Assembly: GCA_963971285.1 (NCBI GenBank)
Contig: OZ020248.1
Location: 10,664,001-10,728,000, forward strand
DNA from: Astropecten irregularis
Lineage: Eukaryota > Echinodermata > Asteroidea > Paxillosida > Astropectinidae
Length of the DNA stretch: 64,000 bases
Direction of reading: 5' to 3'
Shown piece after piece: positions 53,559-64,000 of this stretch (positions are counted from its first letter, which is position 1; each line of letters starts with the position of its first letter). Under the pieces are notes generated by a model, which worked only from the letters and a program-made list of their open reading frames with translations, did not search any database and was not told where the DNA came from. The position numbers and the translations under genes were made by a program.

Positions 53559-54842
53559 CAAGATAAACCATTCCTCCTATACAATATCGAATATTGCAGC
53601 AGATAGACCTAGATGAAAATCTTCATTCTCGTCACAAAAAAGCTGAAGAAAGCTCAAAATATTCCCTAGCTTTCGACAGACATATCTTAATTTCCATGGT
53701 AAAGTCTCATGTTCACACTCTCGATCCGCATTATGCGTCCTGACACAATTGACATGACATAAATGATTTAGACGGCCGAGTGGGTTATATCTATCAAAAC
53801 TGACACTTTTTTGGACAAATTACTTCTCGACGGTTCAATTACGTTTCAGTTTTCATCAATCCAATCCATCCGCTTCGATCTACCTTAGTCTATACCCCTA
53901 ACTCTACCCGGTCCTTGCCCTTGAAGACCCGTCCATCAACGGTACACTCTGTGGTCGACGAGTCGCTGTCAACACTTCCCGAGTCGTTGAGTTCCCACCC
54001 TCGTCACAGCCGTGAAAAAATGAAATTGGGACCCCCAGAAAATTGACTGGTCCACGGCGGGGGAGGGGATCCAATTTCTGGTCAAAATGTATTAGTTGAA
54101 CTCGGACTAAAGACAAATCTCTCGCCGTTATTTATTCCTTGGAATGACACAAGATTCCTTTCAGAATTTCAAAAGTCCCCCCTTATTGCTCCGCCCCTTA
54201 TTACTCTAATGATGTCCGTAGAGACCCAAACAAAATAATAAACAAAAATAACAACAATGATAGATAATAATGAAAATCATAAAGCGCAAATTTTATACAA
54301 ATATATTCAAAAGCAAGATTTAAAAATATGTGAATTAAACAGCTATTAAATAAAACGTACAACAGATTAGAACAGATAAAAACAGTAAGATTACAGAAAA
54401 ACATTTTTTTTAAATGCTCTACGTAAAATAAAATGAGTAAGGCTTGCGGTGACACCATGTACATGTATAATACTCTTTTTGGAAGATGTGTGGTCCCGGA
54501 AAGGACCGATGAGAGTGGATTCTCGACGTTTCGACTAGTGTGCTCTAGTCGTTCTCAGCTCTCCTGATGTGATGTTTGTTTTACTGTACCTCATCTTTAT
54601 TGTCATCAATTTCGTCGAGAAGTGCTGCTAAACGTTAACTTCATGTAGGATGAAGTTCACGCACGCGCACTGCAAACTAGGATAGATGCGCAGTGAGATA
54701 GATGTTACATAATTATGTAACAGTTCTTTCGGAGATTCCCCGGCCTATACTCACTTGTGATCAGCAAATATATCCACTGGCACGTGATGGTGAATTGACC
54801 AATTGGGATTCGGCTCTAGGTCATGAATATTTAAGAGGTATA
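53559..54842. other. Unassigned sequence
   Basis: No gene recognised. AT-rich 54220-54440; short ORFs only. Confidence 0.35.
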
Positions 54843-55062
54843 GGCCTTTACGAAACTATAGGCTTGAGGCTAGGCTTGGGACTTATTTAATTACCGCCAT
54901 TTGAAGCCCACAAAATGAAACGAAGGGATCGGGCCACATGATGAAGCTGGGGAAAGGCTCCAGCTTCCCCATGTATCTCAACCCCTTCATTTCATTTAGG
55001 ACACAATACGGCAGTAGAAAAACAAATGCCAAGCCTAGCCTCAAGCCCCATTTCGTAAAGGC
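54843..55062. repeat. GGCCTTTACGAAA foldback MITE, 220 bp
   Basis: ggcctttacgaaactatagg and gcttgaggctaggcttggg are mirrored by ccaagcctagcctcaagccc and catttcgtaaaggc. Confidence 0.8.
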
Positions 55063-55476
55063 TCATAGTAAGACAATAAAATTAAAGGCTTTGGATCCTA
55101 TAACTATATTACACATCGTAGAAGCCTGATCAAATTCTGGTGATTTTCTTTTTCTGATGTGCAAAAGTTACCTTTGGAATATGCCAAGTTGTATTCTGAC
55201 AAAATGATATCGAGTGACTTCCACCGCGATATAGTCCTTGCTTGACACTAGCCGTATTATATTCCCCATGCCTTGGCCTATAGGCCTACAGTCTGGTAGC
55301 GTTTAGACACTCAGCATAATAATGCTACCCCGAGAAAGATCAGCTCAAGGCTTGGGTTTCAATGAATTAGCATGAAATTAGAATAATGATAACAATGATG
55401 GTAGAAAATCAAATCAAACTTTAATATGCACGTTCCTGCTATCGCGAAGCTGCTGCCAGTTTCAAGTATCCTGTCT
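55063..55476. other. Unassigned sequence
   Basis: Nothing recognised. Confidence 0.35.
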
Positions 55477-55844
55477 TTAAAATATGATAATGTATGATCG
55501 GTAAAGGTCACAGAACAGCACTCACACTTTGTCTAATCCAACATACATGTGAAATAATAAACCTGTGAAAATTTGAGCTCAATTGTGTATCTGGGTCACT
55601 CGAGAAAATAGCGAAATCCCCACTCAATTTCTCTCATAAAACATAAAGAATGGTTTTGTTCTCACCCCGAAATCAAAACTGTTTCCGGCCTTTGTTTGAC
55701 TAAAATATACTATTGCAGGCGGAAATATTCTAACGGTATGTTTCTATCAGCACCATGCATGTTCATACCCTGAAAGTTGTACGTAAATCTGAGAACAATT
55801 CTGTATGTTAGAGTAATGTTACCAATTCTGTACTGTACCGTTAT
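55477..55844. mobile_element. TTAA-family MITE (ATGATCGGTAAAGGTCAC variant)
   Basis: TTAA-aatatgataatgtatgatcg to gttaccaattctgtactgtacc. Contains atttgagctcaattgtgtat and ctgaaagttgtacgtaaatc. Confidence 0.78.
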
Positions 55845-56490
55845 AGATATTTTCACACTTTTTCTGACTATACGGTATATAACAGCGCTTTGAAAAGCAT
55901 TGCTGCGATATGGCCCTGATATAACTGGGCCGCTAATTAGTGTTGAAAAGAGTAATTAATTAGTCAGTCTGTGGCACCACTTCAAGCGCGGTCTCAATAT
56001 GCCTCCATTTACCCATTGATTCCATCATCGCAAGATGCTCTCTGATTTGCCCAACAATCTCGAAAACAAAGCCATGACGAAGTCCCGTCATCCCTTTTGT
56101 TTCAAAATAAGCCTTTGCTGGTATCCCGTTTAGCACGTGTTGTTGTTTTTCCCTTGTTGGTTATAGTATTGTCCTATTTTGGCTTCTCTGGACCGTCCAG
56201 AAGTATAGCAGCAGTGCCTTTTTGCCGCGGTTGATACAGCGTGTCCCCAGCGCCTAGTTGCGCCGGGCCGAGAGGACCAAACGCCCCATGACGGACCGCG
56301 TGGGCATCGGCAGCGGAACATTGACACACGGACCGATATGGCATCTCCCATGCGTGCCGGCCGTAAATCACACAGCAACAGCCAGCAACGATTTAGGTTC
56401 GGTTCTCTCTGCATGCTAAAAAAAACAACAACCCCATGCACAAAACAACTCAAATGATGGGAAAATGGCTATTATTTGGTTCTGCCTCAT
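55845..56490. other. Unassigned sequence, GC-rich in part
   Basis: 56215-56400 is GC-rich with a minus-strand open frame lacking recognisable domains. Confidence 0.3.
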
Positions 56491-57192
56491 TTAAAGGTAA
56501 ATATCATACTTTGTCAAAGAAATGCAGATTCATGGGCACAAATATCAAGAAAGATACAGTAAAAGTAATCTGTGAAAATTTCAGTCCCATACGATGCCCA
56601 CTTTTTGAGAAAACAGTGAAAAACGGCCACAGTATTTCTTAAAGTCTTTTCTCTTTTATTTTTGATCTTTTAAAAGATCAAAAAGATTTTCGGTCGTTGA
56701 TTTGCAAATTTCTGGATAAATTCACCACATTTCAGGCGGACAAATGTTAACGGTATGTTTCTATCTTCATACCCTGTAAGTTATAGGTAAATCTGTGAAC
56801 ATTTCTGTTTTGGATTCTACACCTTTCAAGTTAACATCATCATTTGGTTTGTCAAAGAAATGCAGATTCATGGGCAACAAATATCAAGGAAGATACAGCA
56901 ACAGTCATCTGTGAAATGTTCAGTCCCAAAAGTTCCCGCTTTTTAAGAAAACAATGAAAAACGCCCATCATATTAATTTAAAAGAAATGTTTTCAACGTT
57001 ATTTTTGATCTTCAAAAGATCAAAATTGTTTTTGGTCATTGGTTTTACTCTTTTCTGGATAAATACAGCATTTCAGGCAGGACATTTTTAACTTCGGTAT
57101 GTTTCTACCATCACCATCTTTATACCCTGTAAGTTATAGGCAAATAATGTGGCGATTTCTGTTTCGGTATGCTTCCAAAGTATGATAGTACC
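56491..57192. mobile_element. Two consecutive TTAA-family MITEs
   Basis: First 56491-56829 (TTAA-AGGTAAATATCATACTTTGT start). Second about 56826-57192 (aacatcatcatttggtttgt to gcttccaaagtatgatagtacc). Both carry the ccatcttcataccctgtaag-type block. Confidence 0.75.
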
Positions 57193-57677
57193 GGGAAAGA
57201 GTTCGAAAATAAAAAAAACACCACCAATGTTTTTTGCTGTTGAAAACTTAGGCCTATACGGCACAACAAATATTACGGTATCTTCTTTTGAAATATCGAG
57301 TCTTCGTTTGCTTGTAGGCATTTCTGACAAAACAATTTCGACCCAAATTAACATTAAAAAAGATTATAGGTTTCATTATGAGTAGAAGCGAAATGGCTGT
57401 TAGAACAGAACGATTTTGACTTTTCGTTCTCGAGTGACTCGATTTATAGATTGAAATGTTTCGTTGAAATATTGGTGTAATATTGCGGAATATAAAGCTA
57501 TTTTCTGACATTTTACTGATCACGGGCAAAGCTTCTGAAAGTGAAATGAAAAAAGTACATCAGGGTATAGCGTCTCCCTTTCGTTTAATTGAAAGATATT
57601 GACATATTATTGCAAAATGTTCATCATTATTTAATTTGCAAATTTCTTAACTTGCACGCTGTCTTCTGGTCATTTAG
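57193..57677. other. Unassigned sequence
   Basis: Nothing recognised. Confidence 0.35.
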
Positions 57678-57890
57678 CCTTCGATAAAGATCCTGCTAGG
57701 ATTGAAAACGCATCGGGGCAGATTTCACTAACGCATTTCGATCATCGCTAAAGCCCAAATCCATCGCTAAACGGAAAATTCCCACGCAAAGTAGAGATCA
57801 ATTTACCATTTAGCGATGTATTTCATATTAGCGATGATCGCAAAGCGTTAGTGAAATCGTCCCCAGGCCCTCCTAACCCCAAGCATTAAT
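57678..57890. repeat. Hairpin repeat (CCTAGCAGGATC family), copy 4, interrupted
   Basis: agccttcgataaagatcctgctaggattg then, after an insertion at 57713-57866, aggccctcctaacccc. Confidence 0.75.
57713..57866. repeat. GGGGCAGATTTCACTAACGC foldback MITE, 154 bp
   Basis: ggggcagatttcactaacgc and gcgttagtgaaatcgtcccc are inverted; atcatcgctaaa / tttagcgatg arms lie inside. Nested in the hairpin repeat. Confidence 0.83.
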
Positions 57891-58466
57891 GTTTATGAAT
57901 TTCAGGTCATTATTTTTGGCTAATTTTTATATCTTTCCAAGATCAAAATATTATCGACACCCATGGAACATTACACATGTGGTTTGTTACCTATGTTGTA
58001 TAATTATTCCCTTATACAGAAAGTAATTGTAGATAATAAGCGACGTCGAACTTACAGGCTTTGATGCACGAATGTAAGGAAAGTAAAACAGAAGGGAAAC
58101 GGTATAAAATCAAGACTCATATTTCAACATTGATTGCCAAGTTTGAATTACATGAGCATTGTTCAGATAAAAATAGCAACGCGTTGCCTTAGCAATTACG
58201 GCTCGCGATGTCACCGAGTGTATTACGCATGTGTTTGAATCTTCATAATATTTGAAATTATTTCCAATCTAGTTTTGAACAGTCTTTATATTGCCAATTT
58301 AATCATGTAAGTGGCCCTGGTGCCATTGGCCTGTACGTCTAGGCCACAATTTCTGTGATTTATCTCGTCCAAATCCTCTAACAATTGTCTCAGGTTTCCA
58401 CAGACAGAACAGTTAGGTAAATGTGGGAAACATCACATACAGGTAGGCACATTGTGTGGTATAAAA
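57891..58466. other. Unassigned sequence
   Basis: A short tcgacacccatgg fragment at 57955 matches the end of the GTGGTGTCGATTTC MITE; otherwise nothing recognised. Confidence 0.35.
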
Positions 58467-58884
58467 TACAGGGTGTCCCAGAAAAAACGCAACACTGTGT
58501 CGGGACCCATTATGTTAAAATTAAACTGTTTATCACTTCAAGATTCATATATCTGATACAACCATGTCTTTGCTATCACCATGTAGATGTTTAAGCAAAA
58601 TCGAGCTGAAATTTGCGAAAATATGACCAATTGAAAGATTACTCACTCAAAGTGATCAATACGCACATAATGTGTATGAAAGAAAGATGAAAATCGGGTT
58701 TTGAGGTTGGGTAATTCTGTCTTAGTTTTTTCACTCAATTTTTGACAAATTTTGCTCAAATTCTACATGGTGATATATCCAAGAAATAGCTGTATCACAT
58801 ATCTGAATCTTGAAGTGATAAACAGTTTAACTTTCATATAATAGTTCTCGACACAAGTGATGCGTTTTTGGGGGACAACCTGTA
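58467..58884. mobile_element. TA-flanked MITE CAGGGTGTCCCAGAAAAA, copy 2
   Basis: TA-CAGGGTGTCCCAGAAAAAACG to gcgtttttgggggacaacctg-TA, with the same internal foldback as 45224-45670. Confidence 0.82.
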
Positions 58885-59193
58885 TAACCGTGTTGATGAT
58901 TACTTTGTGATTGCAGATGAATAATAATATATAAATGCTTAAAGTTAGTAGCAGTGGTGTATCTATAGGGAAAACGGCGACCGGGGCAAGCACTAAAATT
59001 GCGCCCCTAACTTAAGATGGCAATGAACAAAAAATATCAGACAATTTGAAATTGATTTTTTTCTTTCTTTGTTCAAACTACATCGGATTACACAAGATCT
59101 TCCCTTTCTTGCCTTTGCCTTTTTCGCGCCTCCAGTCAAAATTGGCGCCCGGGGCACGTGCCCCTGTTGCCCCATTCACCCCAGTTAGGGCAC

Positions 59194-59276
59194 TGGTTAG
59201 GAGGGCCTGACGCGTTCCGATCCTATCGGGATCTTTTTTAGCCTTTGAGAAAGATCCTGCTAGGATCGAAACGCTT
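59194..59276. repeat. Hairpin repeat (CCTAGCAGGATC family), copy 5
   Basis: ggttaggagggcctgacgcg to gatcctgctaggatcgaaacgc; the right outer arm is lost. A TTAA-family right-end fragment follows directly (about 59283-59415). Confidence 0.8.
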
Positions 59277-59415
59277 ATTTTTGTAGACTCAGATGTGATG
59301 TCCGATTGAGCTAAAATGTTCACAGGTTTATCATGTCATTTACATGCTGGATCAGACAAAGTGGGAGTGCTATTTTGTGACCTTTACCAATCATGTAACA
59401 AAGCTTTTAAAGGCA

Positions 59416-60699
59416 ATACTTTGGTAAGGTCCATTTCTTTCATTAGACTATCTTTCCTTTACCCAACTGAACAGCAGGGAGACGTTTTCTGGAAGTATTA
59501 TCTCAGTATGCAGTCAAAAGCATGGTAAAAAGCTCGAGTACCAATTTTTTTTCTGCTATGAGCAGAAAATAATAATCTTCACTCCCTTGCCGTTCTCCTT
59601 GCTCCCGAAAGAAGGACACTGAAGAACAAATAACCCCAGACCGACCTTCATTATACCGAGCCCTCTCACTAATGGTAAAATAGCATCATCGCCGGAAAAG
59701 AGACAACAACAGTTCCCAGGATTGTTACGAGCGAAACGTAAAACCCTTTGTTATCAAGTCGGTCGTGGTAGGTCTTTTTTCCCCTTTGTTTATGAAAGGA
59801 TGATGGGTTTCTGAGATAACCTTAACTGAATACAGAATGAACCAAAAATAGTGTTCTTTTTTTTTCTCTTTATTTTAACCCAGGCCACGCGAGACCAATA
59901 ACGCCACACGTGACCGCCCCAGTACAATCGGTCGTCCCAATTCCTAGTGCATATCTTTATCATTGTTGGTCAAAATTTTGACTAAAATTTTAACTGTTTT
60001 TTGTATTATTATGTGTGTGTATTATAACTGCGCCTAGATGCTGGGTAGACTGTAGCTATAGAACGATATCTTTCTCATTGGTTGTTCCTCTCAGAAGAAA
60101 AATAATAATAATACATCAGCTCATTGTCTGTGTGGTTATTATTATTTTTTCTGTATTCATCTGATTCACCGAGCCTCAATCAAAACACTCGGCCGTCTTC
60201 TCTGCGTTCTGGACGGCGTAAAGAACTGCATTGTGACACGGTCGCCCGTGTCTCTGGCATGTGTAAAAAAAACCTTGTCTTGGAAAACCAAACGACATTT
60301 TCTAATTGAATTTCCAGCACTGAGACGCGGAACGACGGCAAAATGTTTGACGAGGAAGAATCATGTTTCACGATAATTTTGCTTTCTGTTTGCCTTTTGT
60401 TTTTTCACTTGCCTGACGGACAATAACTTATAGCAATTTATGAACAATCGTTATAAAAACAGGGCTTTCTTGTATAGCTTTGTATACTCAGTTCATAATG
60501 ATCTATGCATGTCTTTTGTGCAATTGAAAGGAAATTTACTTTTGTCGTCATTAATGCAGAGTTGTCTGTTAGTATAATGATTCATACATAGACATTGACC
60601 ATACAGCTTGGACGCTGTCCTTTGTCAAACCGTGCACAAATGTCTATGAGTGCACATTTTGGCTAAAATGAGAAGACAAAACGGAATGTGGAACAAAAC
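59416..60699. other. Unassigned sequence
   Basis: No gene, RNA or repeat recognised. Confidence 0.35.
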
Positions 60700-61169
60700 T
60701 ACTGTGTGCGTTTTTCACTGTTTTCTCAAAAAGTGGGCACTGTATGGGACTGAAATTTTCACAGATTACTGTTACTGTATCTTCCTTGATATTTTTGCTC
60801 AAGAATCTGCAGTTTGATGAAAACCAGAGAAAAATATATACCTTTAACGGTACACTACTTTTGTAGCATATACCAAAAATAAATCGTCACAGATTTACCT
60901 ACTACTTTACAGGTTGACAAATCGTGATTTTAGAAACATATACCGTTAATTTAAATTTGTCTTCCTGAAATGCTGTTTTTTTTTCAGAAAAAGAGTACAA
61001 CCAAAGACAGAAAACAGTTTTGATCCCGGGGTGAGATTAAAACTCAAAAAGTGGGCACTATTATGGGACTGGAAATTTCACAGATGACTGTTACTGTATA
61101 TTTCTTTATATTTTTGCCCATGAATCTGCATTTCTTAGACAGAAGCAAATTGTACGAAGTTACTTTTAA
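60700..61169. mobile_element. TTAA-family right-end fragment and an adjoining degraded copy
   Basis: 60700-60847 is a tail (tcaaaaagtgggcactgtat to atatatacct-TTAA). 60844-61169 starts TTAA-CGGTACACTACTTTTGTAGC and ends ttgtacgaagttacttt-TTAA. Confidence 0.65.
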
Positions 61170-61294
61170 AATCATCGAATCAAACAGCTATTATGAAATT
61201 GGCAACTGGGCGGAGAATATTATGTGACGTACATTGCTTATAATTACAAAGGTTTAAATATATAACGCAGAATTGCCCGAGCAGTCCCCACTGG

Positions 61295-61668
61295 TTAAAG
61301 GGATGGTACATAATTGGTAAGACCAAAAAAACTTCATGATCACAGATTCACATAAAACCTACACAGTATAATGGTGATGATAGGAGAAAATATCCCGTGA
61401 AATGTTTTTGTCTGAAATACCATTTTGTTGAGAAATAAATGAAAATATTTTCCGATTGGAATAAATCGCTTCGAAGCGTTTTATTCATTCGTTGAAATGT
61501 GTACAGTTCTCTGTACACGGGTTTTCAGTATTTTCTCGTGACCCTGATGGCTGATTGACCTCAAACTTCTACAGGGTTGTCAGTTAAGGTATATGATGGA
61601 TTACATAATGTGCTTTCACTGTCAGCAACGGTTTTGTCGCAAGAACCAGTTCTGTACCATCCCTTTAA
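61295..61668. mobile_element. TTAA-flanked variant MITE (AGGGATGGTACATAATTGG)
   Basis: TTAA-AGGGATGGTACATAATTGGT to ccagttctgtaccatccct-TTAA. The internal layout follows the family, but sequence is diverged (ataaatcgcttcgaagcgtt palindrome). Confidence 0.78.
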
Positions 61669-62028
61669 AGGTTCTTTCATACTTTGGTAGCATACCGAAA
61701 CAGAAATCTTCACACAGATTTAGCTATAACTTACAGGGTATAAAGATGGTGCTGGTAAATCATACCGTTAATTGTTTTCTGCCTGAAATGCTGTATTTAT
61801 CCAGAAAACAATCAAATCAATTACCAAAAATAATTTTGATCTTTTAACGATAAAGGAGTAAAGATTTAGTTTTTGTTTAACTGATGGTGTTTTCCACTGT
61901 TTTTCTCAAGACGTGGGCACCGTATGGGACTGAAAATTTCAAACATGACTGTTACTGTATCTGTCTTGATATTTTTGCCCATGAAAATGTATTTCTTTGA
62001 TAAAAACCAAAGTATGATACAACCTTAA
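61665..62028. mobile_element. TTAA-family MITE abutting the previous one
   Basis: Shares TTAA at 61665-61668. It starts AGGTTCTTTCATACTTTGGT and ends accaaagtatgatacaacc-TTAA. Confidence 0.82.
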
Positions 62029-62651
62029 AACGGTGTGCTTACATTTTGAACGCATGATTTTGTGAATGAAAACATGCAAACTGCAATTGTATACTGACCA
62101 CTCGGCGCGTGGTCAGAATTTATTTGATTATACTCGTGCGCTTATGGGTTTTTACCCACAATTTTAACAGTAAGTGTTCCAGTTTCTACCAAATTATATG
62201 GGTCAATTTAATTACCCTGATTTTTCTTTTTGTTATACGGCCATTATTGTGTGTCGCCAAGGCTAATATAATATACAAGATTATTACCAAGCAATTGTAT
62301 TGCGTCACCTTGACACGGGTAGAGAGACAAAAAACGCCGCCTCGATGTTACGACTGACCGCATCTGACTGATTACACTAATGACCGTGTCGCCCCCCGTG
62401 GATCGGCTCTAAAGGACCCACCAGACCAGACCAATGCACGGCACTTCTCGTTCATAATGGTCACTCTAGTCTCATTACGGTCTACTGAATGATGTGAATG
62501 GGGGTAGAGGGAAGTGGCCGCCGGTCACTGCCAGAGTAGGGTGCCGGGCCGGGATGAGGCCCGTCATACCCCCGGGCCGTAAGACGGACGGACTGGACAC
62601 TAGGTCCTTCGAAAACTACCATATACAACTTTTGGGCATGTATTTTTGCTG
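62029..62651. other. Unassigned sequence
   Basis: 62380-62600 is GC-rich but shows no coding signature. Confidence 0.35.
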
Positions 62652-62945
62652 TTCAAGGTAGTATCATACTTTGGTAGCATACCGAAACAGAAATCTCTAC
62701 AGATTTACCTATATAGCTTACAGGGTATAAAGATGGTGATGGTAGAAACATATCGTTCAAGTTTGTCTGCCTGAAATGCTGTATTTATTCAGAAAAGAGT
62801 AAAACCAATGACCAAAAACAATTTTTGGTTATCAAAAATAACGACGAAATGATAACAAATACCGTGGGCGTTTTCCACTGTTTTTTTTTTGCCCATGAAT
62901 CTGCATTTTTTTGACAAAACCCAAAGGTATACGATATACCTTTAA
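62652..62945. mobile_element. TTAA-family MITE
   Basis: TTCA-AGGTAGTATCATACTTTGGT to acccaaaggtatacgatatacct-TTAA; internally deleted. Confidence 0.8.
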
Positions 62946-63126
62946 TGCCTTTTCTCGTTCTGTGTCTACTTGGTGAGCCATAGCCACTAATCCTGTATCA
63001 CATCGATTTCACTTACTGTAAAATGAATGCGTGAAATGGGTCCGGAGCCCAAGCCGATGGTTCAAAAGGGGCTATGGCCATCTTTGTTCCTAAGCAACTG
63101 TCTCTGGTGGTACTGCATATACTAAG

Positions 63127-63364
63127 GGCCTTTACGAAATCAGGCTTTCGGTGCATGAGTGCAGCTATAGGCTTGGGATTTACTTCGGCTACCCGCCATT
63201 TTGTGTCCTAAATGAAATGAAGGGCTTGATATACAACCCCATGTACATGGCAAAGCTAGAGCCTTTCTTCGGCTTCGTCACTGTAGCCCAGGCCATTAGT
63301 TCCGTTTTGGGGGCCTCAAATGGTGATGGTAGCGAAATAAGTTCCAAGCCTTGTCTCAAGCCTT
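63127..63364. repeat. GGCCTTTACGAAA-family remnant
   Basis: gggcctttacgaaatcaggc start with ccgccattttgtgtcctaaa and a caagccttgtctcaagcctt end; related to 54843-55062. Confidence 0.55.
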
Positions 63365-63651
63365 GGGTCGATTTCACGAAGCCCTACGATCGATCGTAAC
63401 TCGACTTACGAAGTATAGCCCATCTTATCCTAAGTAGAGCTGCAATGTATCATACGTCCTATACGATTGATATAGTAAGTTACGTAGTTTGGTGAAATCG
63501 ACCACAGGGCTCGATTTCACAAAGCCCTACGATAAATCGTATCTCCAGTTACGAAGGATAACCCATCTTATCCTTCGTAGGGCTGCCATGCATTATTGTT
63601 AAGTCCTGCGATTGATTGTTAGTTACGATAAGTTTGGTGAAATCGACCCCT
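63364..63651. repeat. Two tandem GGTCGATTTCAC foldback MITEs
   Basis: 63364-63508 (ggtcgatttcacgaagccct to tttggtgaaatcgacc) and 63509-63651 (gctcgatttcacaaagccct to tttggtgaaatcgacccc). Both have palindromic acgat/atcgt-rich interiors. Confidence 0.82.
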
Positions 63652-63895
63652 TGTTTCAAACAGCCATTGTCAAGATCCTTGTGGTAGAGAAAGATAAAAG
63701 GACAGGTTTCCAGTCTTATTCCACATGCTGTACAGTTTTGTGTATTTTTTGGGGAAACGCGACCACTGAACGAAACAACCTTCTGTTTTCGCTTTGGGGC
63801 TTTTTACCATGACATTGCCATAGCAACCAGCGTGACCCGCTTCTGGGTGACACCGTCACCCTGAGATAAAGACAGGCACAATGATTAAAGTGCGG

Positions 63896-63930
63896 TTCAG
63901 GCTCAGGCTCAGGCTCAGGCTCAGACTCCA
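63896..63930. repeat. (CTCAGG)n microsatellite
   Basis: Five near-perfect hexamer units. Confidence 0.9.
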
Positions 63931-64000
63931 GCTCTGTCATCCATAACTTGCTGAAAATATAGACCTAGGTTGTGATTTTTCAACAGAAGCTGAAGCTATG

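Noticed and set aside
29557-62945. piggyBac assignment for the TTAA family
   Set aside because: TTAA target fits, but piggyBac ends usually start CCC or CAC; here they start AGG. No transposase in the window settles it.

Overview
The window is animal nuclear DNA: spliceosomal introns with GT-AG borders, one host multi-exon gene, and about 55 kb of repeat-rich non-coding sequence. The host gene belongs to the polycystin-1 / receptor-for-egg-jelly family. Together with the types of elements present, this suggests a marine deuterostome, most likely an echinoderm. That assignment is inference; no marker in the window fixes the species.

Layout. 446-4411 (+) holds the last four exons of a polycystin-1-like (PKD1L2/REJ-type) membrane protein whose 5' part lies left of the window. 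4514-9277 is non-coding and packed with short inverted-repeat elements, including a 1.8 kb hAT-like element with an exact 8-bp target duplication. 9278-28986 is one large nested insertion. Its outer layer is a Ty3/gypsy-type LTR retrotransposon on the minus strand, with gag, pol reached by a -1 frameshift, an extra SGNH/GDSL hydrolase ORF, and two 1136-bp LTRs that look identical. Its inner layer is a 10,058-bp P-superfamily DNA transposon (18205-28262) that landed inside the retrotransposon's 5' LTR. 28987-64000 contains no recognisable host coding gene. It is a mosaic of at least eight families of short palindromic (MITE-like) elements, many nested in each other, separated by unassigned sequence.

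The most interesting object is the P-superfamily transposon. Its five-exon transposase has the P-element/THAP9-type catalytic core. In place of a THAP DNA-binding domain, its N-terminus is a cysteine/histidine region that resembles the zinc-binding N-terminal (non-core) region of vertebrate RAG1. A second, convergent, three-exon gene on the opposite strand encodes a 470-residue protein with an N-terminal PHD finger. That finger keeps all eight zinc ligands and the Tyr/Met/Trp positions that form the H3K4me3-binding cage in ING2 and RAG2. The arrangement of a RAG1-N-like zinc region on a transposase, facing a convergent PHD-finger partner, parallels the RAG1/RAG2 locus, but on a P-type rather than a Transib/RAG-type core. 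Both genes look intact, and the element sits in an LTR whose partner LTR appears unchanged, so it is young.

Other points of note are the SGNH hydrolase in the env position of the retrotransposon, a canonical GGGAAAA slip site in the gag-pol overlap, a self-nested TTAA-flanked repeat family with about 25 copies, and several foldback families that share one short terminus but have unrelated interiors. All comparisons to named families are from memory of family motifs; no database search was run.
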